Part shown: positions 17,640-24,831 of the stretch, piece by piece
Position numbering within the stretch: position 1 is the stretch's first letter
Layout of the letters: each line of letters begins with the position of its first letter
From: a bacterium (Candidatus Blackallbacteria) CG13_big_fil_rev_8_21_14_2_50_49_14
GTDB taxonomy: Bacteria; Cyanobacteriota; Sericytochromatia; UBA7694
NCBI GenBank assembly: GCA_002783405.1
Contig: PFGG01000014.1
Location: forward strand, 1-44,256
Direction: 5' to 3'
DNA length: 44,256 bases
Program-made: the position numbers and the translations under genes
The notes under the pieces: generated by a model
What the model was told of the DNA's origin: nothing
What the model saw: the letters and a program-made list of their open reading frames with translations, nothing else
Databases searched by the model: none

Positions 17640-18875
17640 ATGAGTCCTGAAAACCCTGTCTCAGGTAGTGCGAAGCCCGCGCCGCGCAAGTCCCCAGCCT
17701 CTTCTGCTCCGGTGCCTGCTAAAAAACAGGCCGAAGCGCCTGTTGAACTCACCGATCAAGAACTGCTGGATTATAAAACACAAAATCTGCTCAACGACGA
17801 TGACTATGCGCTCGAATTGCGCCTACAGGTCGGTTATTATGGTGAGCAACTCTTAAACCGGGTCAAATATGAAGTGGATGTCATGGAGCGTGAATTGGTT
17901 GCGCTGGCCAGTGTTTTTAATGAGTTTTTGACTGAAGTCAAAGGCATGGATGCCAAGATCAATGAATTGACCACTACCATCAATGCTGGCAAGCTCCAAG
18001 CCGCGAAAGAACTGGATGAAACCATCAAGCAGGAAGTTCAGGTCGTGGTGGATCAGCTGCGCATGGTGCCCAATTCTGATCTCGACAGTGTTGAAGTGCT
18101 CTACCAGAATTTAGACGCCCTGCAAGACAATTACGATATTCTGCAGAAACAGATTCAAACCCTTGAAGAAATCGGTGTGAAAACCGATGGACTTCAGAAG
18201 AACCTGCCTGCCCTTGAAAAGGGCATCAGCCGTTTTGGCAAATCGATTGAAGAGCGCCAATTATCACTGCTGGTGGGTGAAGAGGCCCAAAACGAAGAAA
18301 AAATAGATTACGATGCGATTCGGGCCGAGCTGAAAGACATGCTTCAGGGGCAGAATCGGGCCATGATTAACCATTTGCGCCAAACCCAGGTCATGGCCAA
18401 TCCCCGTGAAGTAGAAATGCTGCGCCGCAACCAGGCAGGCTTTGAGGCCTCGCTTGATGAAATTAAAAACCAGATGCAATTGCTGGAGCAGGCTGGAATC
18501 GCAATAGCCGATTTACAGGATTTGGTGCGTCCGGTGGAATCGGGGCTGAAACAGTTTGAACGGGCCCTGTCTTCTAACCAGTTTCTTAAAATTACCGAGC
18601 GGATTTTTGCCGAAGTGGAAGTCGTGATTCAGCAGATTCGTGAGGCGCAGCATCTTTCCAATGCGGAAGACCTTGAAATTCTCAGTGAAAATGTAGAGGT
18701 TCTCTATGAAAACTGCGATGTCTTTGCCGATGAATTGGATGATTTGGCCGAGCAGGGCTTGGACATCGCACCTGTTTTGGAACACTATGATGTTTTACGT
18801 GTAAATCTTGAGCAATTTGAGCGTACCTTGCAGGATGCAGCCAATCGTATTGGTTTAACCTCTGGTCAGATTTAA
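17640..18875 (+). CDS. Long coiled-coil protein (411 aa)
   Basis: No recognised family. An N-terminal Pro/Ala/Lys-rich disordered tail (about 30 residues) precedes an almost wholly helical, acidic chain. Two segments resemble each other: residues near 150-180 (LDSVEVLYQNLDALQDNYDI) and near 345-375 (LEILSENVEVLYENCDVF). This points to internally repeated helical bundles. No signal peptide or membrane segment, and cysteine is present, so it is probably cytoplasmic. The start follows a GAAAGG ribosome site about 10 bases away. The gene lies in the same direction as the giant-protein genes, with birA five bases downstream, and may be a scaffold or chaperone of the cluster. Confidence 0.8.
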   Translation: MSPENPVSGSAKPAPRKSPASSAPVPAKKQAEAPVELTDQELLDYKTQNLLNDDDYALELRLQVGYYGEQLLNRVKYEVDVMERELVALASVFNEFLTEVKGMDAKINELTTTINAGKLQAAKELDETIKQEVQVVVDQLRMVPNSDLDSVEVLYQNLDALQDNYDILQKQIQTLEEIGVKTDGLQKNLPALEKGISRFGKSIEERQLSLLVGEEAQNEEKIDYDAIRAELKDMLQGQNRAMINHLRQTQVMANPREVEMLRRNQAGFEASLDEIKNQMQLLEQAGIAIADLQDLVRPVESGLKQFERALSSNQFLKITERIFAEVEVVIQQIREAQHLSNAEDLEILSENVEVLYENCDVFADELDDLAEQGLDIAPVLEHYDVLRVNLEQFERTLQDAANRIGLTSGQI

Positions 18876-18880
18876 ACGTC

Positions 18881-19507
18881 TTGCGCTGGCAGATTCAATC
18901 CTTTGAAGTTCTGGATTCCACTCAAAATCACTTGCGTGCCCATGCGCTGACTTTGCCTGAAGGTTTTGTGGTTTGTGCGGCTCAGCAGACGCAGGGGCAT
19001 GGCCGTGAAGGGCGGGCCTGGTTTTCCCAGCCTGGGGGCTTGTATTTTTCCTGTCTGTTAAAACCTGCTCAGATTCTGCCGCTCTTGCCCTGGGTTTTGT
19101 TGCTGGCTGTCTGCCAAAGCCTGGAAGAACTCAGCGGGCTGACGCTGACCCTGAAATGGCCCAATGATCTCTTACTGGGGGGGCAAAAATTGGCTGGCAT
19201 GCTGATTGATGCACAAATCCAAGGAAATCTGCCCCGCTATTATGTCTGTGGCGTGGGGGTCAATCTTAACCAGACAGCCTTTCCAGCGGATTTGGCTGCG
19301 ACTTCCCTGCATGTACAGACAGGCTTGTTCTTTTCTCCAGAAGTGATTTGTGAGAAGATCCTGGATCGCTTGGCTTGGGAGTATGAACTGCTTTGCCTGG
19401 GCCCTGAAAAATGGCTGGAAACAAAGCAATCAGAACAAAATCGCGCGATTCAAATCGGGTATAATACCCAAGAGATTAAAACACTGGGAGATTTCTTAAA
19501 TGACTGA
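18881..19507 (+). CDS. birA: Biotin--[acetyl-CoA-carboxylase] ligase
   Basis: 208 residues, the monofunctional size without the N-terminal DNA-binding domain of E. coli BirA. Motifs: STQNHL (substrate entry), GHGREGRAW (residues 39-47, the biotinyl-AMP loop, GRGRxGR in most homologues), KWPNDLLLGGQKLAGMLID (92-110, with the catalytic-site lysines) and GVGVNLN. It activates biotin with ATP and attaches it to a lysine of the biotin carboxyl carrier protein. The start is TTG five bases after the preceding stop. The C-terminal small domain looks shortened. Its end overlaps the next gene by eight bases (ATGACTGA), implying coupled translation. Its presence behind the giant-protein genes is probably operon hitch-hiking. 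Confidence 0.9.
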   Translation: MRWQIQSFEVLDSTQNHLRAHALTLPEGFVVCAAQQTQGHGREGRAWFSQPGGLYFSCLLKPAQILPLLPWVLLLAVCQSLEELSGLTLTLKWPNDLLLGGQKLAGMLIDAQIQGNLPRYYVCGVGVNLNQTAFPADLAATSLHVQTGLFFSPEVICEKILDRLAWEYELLCLGPEKWLETKQSEQNRAIQIGYNTQEIKTLGDFLND

Positions 19508-20336
19508 AAATCCTCCGCTCAACTGGATGGAAATACTGACCAACCCCAATTTGTCGGAAGCCGAAATGGAACACTACCGGACTGTTTTTGACAATGACGA
19601 GGTTTTTCAGGCCTTTGTCAAATCAATGCATTTGCAGGGAGCGCTTGACGCTTTCAGAAAAGTATATCTTGCCTTTTTTCAGCAGGGCTTTGAAGCTGAA
19701 GTGGGAATGATTGCCAGTGCCTATCTTTGGTTGCAGACCACCTCCCGCCTCTATCCCGCTTTTGATCAGGAAGTGATTTCCAATTGGATGGAGAAATCTG
19801 TACTTTTGGGGCAGGTGCTTTTTCAGTTTGGGGTCGAAGCTTTTCAGGCTGCCCTGGAAGAAGAACCTGCTTTGGCGGAAAGAGGCTATCCTGTGGAGTG
19901 GGAAGAAATGTACGCACTTTGGCGGGAGCATCTTTATTCGCTGACCCGCCACCAGGAGAGTGTGAACGGTGAGGACCTGCTGCAAAAATCTGAGCTGATG
20001 ATTCAAACCCTGATGCAGTTGCAGGAAGAACTTGAAACAGAGTCTGGCCTGAAGCTGGATTTGCGTGATTACCACCAAATCCTGAGCCATGTCTTTTTAC
20101 AGACCTTTATCTTTGCCTATCTCGACAATCCGTCTTTTTACTATGAAATGGCGGCTTGTTTTGATGAAGTCTATCTCTCGCTGGGTTTTGATGTGCCTGA
20201 AATTCTAATCTTTTTAAAGGGCAAAGAGCATCTGCTGCAGCCAGAAAATCAAGAACAGCTGCTCATGGCTTTGGCTGAGCAAACCCTGCAGATTCAGTCT
20301 CAGGTCAGTTCACTTGAAAGCTCGAGCAATAACTGA
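19500..20336 (+). CDS. Unknown acidic helical protein (278 aa)
   Basis: I do not recognise a family. The chain is Glu/Gln/Leu-rich, predicted almost entirely helical, with several aromatic-rich amphipathic helices (LDAFRKVYLAFFQQGF, HVFLQTFIFAYLDNPSFYY). No signal peptide or transmembrane segment is convincing. It overlaps birA by eight bases at its start, and its 3' end overlaps the convergent truB by 37 bases, so the two stop regions are read on both strands. The overlap with birA means it is co-expressed with the preceding genes. It may be a TPR-like or other helical scaffold. Confidence 0.75.
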   Translation: MTENPPLNWMEILTNPNLSEAEMEHYRTVFDNDEVFQAFVKSMHLQGALDAFRKVYLAFFQQGFEAEVGMIASAYLWLQTTSRLYPAFDQEVISNWMEKSVLLGQVLFQFGVEAFQAALEEEPALAERGYPVEWEEMYALWREHLYSLTRHQESVNGEDLLQKSELMIQTLMQLQEELETESGLKLDLRDYHQILSHVFLQTFIFAYLDNPSFYYEMAACFDEVYLSLGFDVPEILIFLKGKEHLLQPENQEQLLMALAEQTLQIQSQVSSLESSSNN

Positions 20337-21214
20337 GGCTCTTGAAAAACACACAGGGATTTTAATTCCTGGGCCTGAATCTGACCCATGCCCAGGAAGT
20401 GGTTCTGGGCATAAATTCGCAGGGGCTGATCTGGGCTGGCCGGCGTTTCTGGGCTGAAGCGTTGACCGCGTAAAAAACGCAGCCCTTCCGCTTGGCTTAA
20501 ATACAAGGCCTCAAGATGCGCCAAAGGGGCGTCCATTGCCAGTTTGACGGCTTTTTCCGGGCTGGTTTTCAGCTCTGCCAGCGGCAGACATTGCTGAAGC
20601 GAGACCCCATTGGCCTCGATCCGTGTCAGTTCATGCAAATGTGCGCCACAGCCCAGCTTTTGACCTAAATCATGGGCCAGGGTGCGGATATACGTGCCCG
20701 CTGAACAGGCCACTTCAATTTCAAGCAGGGGTGAGAGCCACGACAAGAGTTCCAAACGGTGAATTTCAATGCTGCGGGCTGGGCGATCGGCAATTTCAAT
20801 GCCTTTGCGCGCCAGTTGATACAGCCGTTTGCCCTGATAAGAGACGGCTGAAACCATGGGCGGAATTTGGGCCTGTTTCCCAAGAAAAGCACTGAGCGCA
20901 GAGCGAAGTTCTGCTTCACTGAGGTTGGGTACAGGCTGTTCACTCAGAATTTTTCCTGAGGCGTCCTGGCTGTCGGTGGTGATCCCCAATTTGAATTTTC
21001 CCCGGTAGACCTTGCCACCCGGCAAATACTGAATCAGGCGCGTGGCTTTACCCACCGCCAGAACCAATACACCGGTCACATCGGGGTCCAGGGTGCCACT
21101 GTGTCCGATGCGGCGGATCTGCAAGGTCTTGCGGGCAATCGCCACCACATCATGCGAGGTATGCCCTGTGGGTTTGTCGATGGCCAGCCAATAGCCTTCA
21201 GAGATTTCGCTCAA
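20300..21214 (-). CDS. truB: tRNA pseudouridine(55) synthase
   Basis: 304 residues. Catalytic aspartate D43 lies in HSGTLDPDVTGVL. Other family motifs are LAIDKPTGHTSHDVV at the N-terminus, KVYRGKFKLGITTDSQDASG, QIPPMVSAVSYQGKRLYQLAR and CSAGTYIRTLAHDLG. It isomerises U55 in the T-loop of tRNAs. Its ATG overlaps the rbfA stop (ATGA, four bases), the common rbfA-truB arrangement. The C-terminal end is a weakly conserved PUA-like extension. The 3' end overlaps the convergent 278-aa gene. Confidence 0.96.
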   Translation of the reverse strand: MSEISEGYWLAIDKPTGHTSHDVVAIARKTLQIRRIGHSGTLDPDVTGVLVLAVGKATRLIQYLPGGKVYRGKFKLGITTDSQDASGKILSEQPVPNLSEAELRSALSAFLGKQAQIPPMVSAVSYQGKRLYQLARKGIEIADRPARSIEIHRLELLSWLSPLLEIEVACSAGTYIRTLAHDLGQKLGCGAHLHELTRIEANGVSLQQCLPLAELKTSPEKAVKLAMDAPLAHLEALYLSQAEGLRFLRGQRFSPETPASPDQPLRIYAQNHFLGMGQIQAQELKSLCVFQEPQLLLELSSELT

Positions 21215-21573
21215 AGTTGACCTTGGGAACGCAGGTTTTCAATCAGAGAAATGACTTGGGCCCCTTTTTCAAGTGAGAGGTCCAGCTTAAAATGCAAATC
21301 AGGGATATGGCGCAGACGCACCCGCCGGCCCAATTCACTGCGAATAAAGCCTCTGGCAGAGGCCAGCCCATCCATAAAGGCTTTTTGACTTTCTTGATCA
21401 CCAAAAACACTGATATACACGGTGGCATGGCGCAAATCACGGGTTAAATCGACCCGTGTGATCGAGCCAAAATGTTCTGCCACGCGCAGGTCGTGTACTT
21501 CCGTGCGCAGAATTTCACTCAAGGCACGCAGAATTTCAGCTGTAATTTTTTCAACACGAAGGGTATTTGCCAC
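21211..21573 (-). CDS. rbfA: 30S ribosome-binding factor A
   Basis: 120 residues, typical. N-terminal RVEKITAEILRALSEILRTEVHD, central THVDL-like strand (GSITRVDLTRDLRHATVYISVFG) and C-terminal RHIPDLHFKLDLSLEKG are characteristic of the KH-like RbfA fold, which acts in 16S rRNA 5'-end maturation and cold adaptation. The start is GTG. It is translationally coupled to truB. The usual upstream partners infB/nusA are absent: pepE ends 192 bases upstream on the same strand. That gap contains only weak hairpins and a possible TATAGA -10. Confidence 0.95.
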   Translation of the reverse strand: MANTLRVEKITAEILRALSEILRTEVHDLRVAEHFGSITRVDLTRDLRHATVYISVFGDQESQKAFMDGLASARGFIRSELGRRVRLRHIPDLHFKLDLSLEKGAQVISLIENLRSQGQL

Positions 21574-21765
21574 GGGAAAATACCTGACTTTCTATACAAA
21601 ATAGCGGAAGCCACTGGGCTTCGGCTTAGATGGGAGCAAACAGAGACAAAAACCTGTATTTGATCTTTCGCATTTATCGTAACACAGGTTGCGGGGGGGC
21701 TTCAGCAGGATAGCGGGAGATCTTGCTGTTTCCGTTTCTTTTGCAAGCGTGAGGGCTTGTTTTAA

Positions 21766-22470
21766 CTATGCCAGCAGGAAACTCAGGTCTGCTCCTGGGG
21801 AGAACTCCTGAGAGGCTTGTCCGGCTTGAAAGAGGCGGGCGCCGGCCACGCCCAAAAGTGAAAGTTGTGTCCCTTCTCTGCGCAGCAGGGCTCCTTCACG
21901 CAGCCCAAGGACAGGAGATGTGTTCAGTTGATGAAATTCACGTATCCGGTCTTCGCGCGATTCACCCATATGGGTGGAGTCGGGCTGAGGATCGAGATAG
22001 TGAGGGTTGATTTGCAAGGGCAGCAGATTCAGGGTCTCAAAGGAGGGCGGCTGAATAATCGGCATATCGTTGGTGGTTTTGAGGGTCGGGCAGGCAATAT
22101 TTGAACCGGCACTGCTGCCCATATAGGGCATACCGGCCAGAACTTTTTCACGCAGGGGGGCCATCAGTTCGCGGGTTTGCAGGCTATGTACCAAAAGGAA
22201 GGTATTGCCGCCGCCCGTAAAGACGCCTTCGGCCGCTAAGAGGGCCTGGTGGGGGTCTGAGACTTCGTTTAAACCCTGAATCTCAAAGCCAAAGGGCTCA
22301 AGAAAGGTGCGTACTTTGTCGGTATAGCTTGCATGATCGACCGAGGCGTAGGGGATAAACAGCAGTTTGCGGGTGCTTCCCCAGAAATCCTGTACTTCGT
22401 GTTTGCAGTAGGCCATATACGCCTGGCCATGAATCCGGCTGCTGCTGATCAGTAATAAACGGGGTGACAT
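21766..22470 (-). CDS. pepE: Dipeptidase E (alpha-aspartyl dipeptidase, family S51)
   Basis: 234 residues. The chain matches enterobacterial PepE along its length: GGGNTF (87-91), nucleophile S120 in GSSAGSNIACPT, D135 in TTNDMPI and H157 in LQINPHYLD, the same positions as the Salmonella triad. It hydrolyses dipeptides with N-terminal Asp in the cytoplasm. An AGGAGA ribosome site lies six bases before the ATG. It starts nine bases after the TPR-protein gene and is surely co-transcribed with it. Confidence 0.95.
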   Translation of the reverse strand: MSPRLLLISSSRIHGQAYMAYCKHEVQDFWGSTRKLLFIPYASVDHASYTDKVRTFLEPFGFEIQGLNEVSDPHQALLAAEGVFTGGGNTFLLVHSLQTRELMAPLREKVLAGMPYMGSSAGSNIACPTLKTTNDMPIIQPPSFETLNLLPLQINPHYLDPQPDSTHMGESREDRIREFHQLNTSPVLGLREGALLRREGTQLSLLGVAGARLFQAGQASQEFSPGADLSFLLA

Positions 22471-22479
22471 GACTTTCTC

Positions 22480-23835
22480 CTATTGACCGTGTCCATGTTT
22501 TTTGAGCCAGTCGCAGCTTTCCTGGTTTTTTAAGCTGCAAGCGGTTTGTAAAATGGCAATGCCTTCGGCGGCTCTTTCTTGGCCCTGCAAGAGCAAACCC
22601 AGACCGTAATAGGCTTTGCCCAATTCTTTCTGAAGGGCATTGTTAAAAATACTCATCTGATCGAAAATGGTCTGTACTTTTTCATAGGCTGCAATGGCCT
22701 CCCGAAAGCGTTTTTCAGCTTCGGCTTTTTGGCTTGGGGTTGCTGCCAGTTCGGCGGCCTGAACCCTGGCCAGCAGACCTTGATTATAAAAGAGCTGAAC
22801 TCTTTGGTTGGGGGCCAATTCCTGCAGTTGTCCTTCCTGTTCCAGTTTCAGGTACCAGCTCTCTGCTTCGGCTGCCTGGGGGCTGAACTTGCCTTGATCC
22901 AGGGCCTGGCTGGCTTCAATTAGCAGAATATCTCCCAACATCAGACGGGCCTGAGGATCGCGGGGGCTGAAACTGAGCAATTGCCGCAGGGATTGTTCGG
23001 CCTCCGCAAATTGCCCCAATTCTTGCTGAGCCCGTGCTTGCTCAATCCAGGCGGTTTGGTTTTGTGGATCGCTTTGGGTCACGTTTTCAAAGAGTTTGAG
23101 GGCGATCGCCAGCCCGAGTTTGTCAATTTTCAATTCATCACGGGTGGCTTGGCGCCCCCAGACACGCCCCAGCATCAGGCGCAGATTATGGGCTTGCGGG
23201 GATTTCTCAAGGGCCTGATTGAGCAGGGTTTTGGCCTCTTCATAATCTTTGTTGGGATCCAGCGGAGGGGTGCTGAGCAGATCACTCAAGGTGATCAGCA
23301 GATCGGCCTGAGAAGGTTGTTTTGAAAGGGCTTTGCGCAATAAGTCAAGGGCATCAGCCCGCTTGCCTTTGTGGTAATAGGTAAAATCAGCAAGGGCCAT
23401 GACGACTTTGGGGTTGTCGGGGGCCAAGGTTGCGGCCTGGTTGAGGGTTTTTTCTGATTCCTGGGCTTGCCCCAGAAAGAGATACTGAACTTCAGCCAAT
23501 TGAAGCAGCACCTCGATTTGATTGGGTTTAAGTTCTTGCACTTTGTTGTAGAGAAAGAGCAATTCTTTGGCCCGACGTGCGAAACTTTCGGTTTGGGCCT
23601 GAAAGGAGGCACCGCTCAGACTGGGATCCTGTTTGGCCCAGTCACTGCGCAGATTTTCAAGCAGCAGTTCTGCTAAAAGTTGGTAATTATCCGCTTCTTT
23701 GGGGAAACGCACGATTCTCTCACGCAGTTCTGTTTCGTTGAGTGGGGCCGTCAGCGCAGGCAGGGGGGCCAGCAAGAGGCTTCCCAGCAAGAGGCCTTTG
23801 ACGAAACGCTTGAAAAAATGAAATCGTGAGGACAT
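22480..23835 (-). CDS. Exported tetratricopeptide-repeat protein (451 aa)
   Basis: The start is set at ATG 23835, with AAGGAG seven bases upstream. A longer reading frame to 24204 runs through the divergent promoter and is rejected. Residues 1-30 form a Sec signal (basic FKRFVKG, hydrophobic LLLGSLLLAPLPA, cleavage after LTA). The mature part contains at least six TPR-like helix pairs, for example LLQLAEVQYLFLGQAQESEK, ALADFTYYHKGKRADALDLL and WIEQARAQQELGQFAEAEQS. It would act in the periplasm as a protein-interaction scaffold. It is the first gene of an operon with pepE. Its partner is unknown. Confidence 0.88.
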   Translation of the reverse strand: MSSRFHFFKRFVKGLLLGSLLLAPLPALTAPLNETELRERIVRFPKEADNYQLLAELLLENLRSDWAKQDPSLSGASFQAQTESFARRAKELLFLYNKVQELKPNQIEVLLQLAEVQYLFLGQAQESEKTLNQAATLAPDNPKVVMALADFTYYHKGKRADALDLLRKALSKQPSQADLLITLSDLLSTPPLDPNKDYEEAKTLLNQALEKSPQAHNLRLMLGRVWGRQATRDELKIDKLGLAIALKLFENVTQSDPQNQTAWIEQARAQQELGQFAEAEQSLRQLLSFSPRDPQARLMLGDILLIEASQALDQGKFSPQAAEAESWYLKLEQEGQLQELAPNQRVQLFYNQGLLARVQAAELAATPSQKAEAEKRFREAIAAYEKVQTIFDQMSIFNNALQKELGKAYYGLGLLLQGQERAAEGIAILQTACSLKNQESCDWLKKHGHGQ

Positions 23836-23853
23836 GCGCGACTCCTTGAAATT

Positions 23854-23886
23854 CAGGCTGCTTACTATCTTACCATTGGCAGCCTG
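23854..23886. promoter_or_regulatory. Inverted repeat upstream of the TPR gene
   Basis: A perfect 8-bp repeat, CAGGCTGC (23854-23861) and GCAGCCTG (23879-23886), has a 17-base spacer containing a TAAGAT-like -10 for the minus strand. It sits 20-50 bases before the TPR start, in the divergent region shared with the SDR operon. It could be an operator or a 5'-leader hairpin. Confidence 0.35.
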
Positions 23887-23976
23887 TTCAGCGGGGAATA
23901 CCGCCCTCCTCTGCAATACGTTACAATGCAGGGAGTCAAGACAGGCATGCCTGCCGACGTTGTTTTTGCTTATTTC

Positions 23977-23982
23977 AGGAGG
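23977..23982 (+). promoter_or_regulatory. Ribosome-binding site deciding the SDR start
   Basis: A perfect AGGAGG lies nine bases before TTG 23992. The upstream in-frame ATG codons (23926, 23947) have no such site. ATG 23926 also overlaps a TACAAT -10-like hexamer at 23922, so it may precede the transcription start. Confidence 0.7.
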
Positions 23983-23991
23983 TTGAGGGCA

Positions 23992-24831
23992 TTGAAAGTC
24001 GATTATAAAAATCAACGGGTGCTGGTAACCGGCGCCTCTTCCGGGATTGGGCGTGAAATGGCCCTGCAGTTGGCGCAAGCAGGAGTCAAATCGTTGATCC
24101 TGGTTGCCCGGCGTGCAGCATTGCTGGAAGAGCTTCAGCGTGAACTGCTGCTGAAACAACCGGCTCTTAAGGTCATGATTTACCCCTGTGATTTGTCTGA
24201 ACAAACGGCAATCGACTCCCTCCTGTATTTTATTTCACGCGAAGTGGGAGCCGTGGATATTTTGATCAACAATGCGGGTTTTGGCGATTATGCCTTGTTT
24301 GAAAATACCTCCTGGGCCAAAACTGAAAAAATGCTGCGTCTGAATATTGAAGGCCTGACGTATTTAAGCCACAAACTGGTGGGGCCCATGATTGCCTTGG
24401 GCCGGGGCGCGATTCTGAATGTGAGTTCAGGTTTGGGCTTCTTTTTTATGCCCGGTATGAGTGTCTATGCTGCCACCAAACATTATGTCACGGCGTTCAG
24501 CGAAGCCCTGAGAATTGAACTCAAAGGCACGGGCGTTGTGGTTTCTCAACTCTGCCCTGGCCCTGTCGCGACGGAGTTTGCAGAGGTGGCTGGCACATAT
24601 GAGCTTCAGGCCCAGGCCCCCAGTGGCGTAATCATTGGGGCTGAACAATGTGCCCGTGAGGCGTTGGCGGGTTTTGCACGTGGGCAGGCTTTGATTGTAC
24701 CGGGCGAAGCCATGCGGGTGCTTACCTTTTTAGGACGGCTTGTACCCCGGCCGCTCTTGCGTCTGGCGCTGTCCAATACCCGTAGACGTCTGGCGCGTAT
24801 TCACACTGAAAAGGCAGGTGCTCACGCATGA
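23992..24831 (+). CDS. Short-chain dehydrogenase/reductase (279 aa)
   Basis: Classical SDR. Coenzyme motif TGASSGIG (13-20), NNAG (93-96), catalytic S146, Y159 and K163 (YAATK) are all present. The N-terminal VARR after the second strand has basic residues compatible with NADP preference. The C-terminal 60 residues (FLGRLVPRPLLRLALSN) are hydrophobic/basic and may contact a membrane, as in many SDRs acting on lipid or ketone substrates. The TTG start is chosen from the strong AGGAGG. Its stop overlaps the ATG of the M16-like gene (ATGA), the first junction of a four-gene operon. The substrate is unknown. Confidence 0.9.
   Translation: MKVDYKNQRVLVTGASSGIGREMALQLAQAGVKSLILVARRAALLEELQRELLLKQPALKVMIYPCDLSEQTAIDSLLYFISREVGAVDILINNAGFGDYALFENTSWAKTEKMLRLNIEGLTYLSHKLVGPMIALGRGAILNVSSGLGFFFMPGMSVYAATKHYVTAFSEALRIELKGTGVVVSQLCPGPVATEFAEVAGTYELQAQAPSGVIIGAEQCAREALAGFARGQALIVPGEAMRVLTFLGRLVPRPLLRLALSNTRRRLARIHTEKAGAHA

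Noticed and set aside
23836-24204. Longer N-terminus (123 extra codons) for the TPR protein
   Set aside because: It crosses the divergent promoter and the SDR gene; the strong ribosome site and signal peptide are at 23835.
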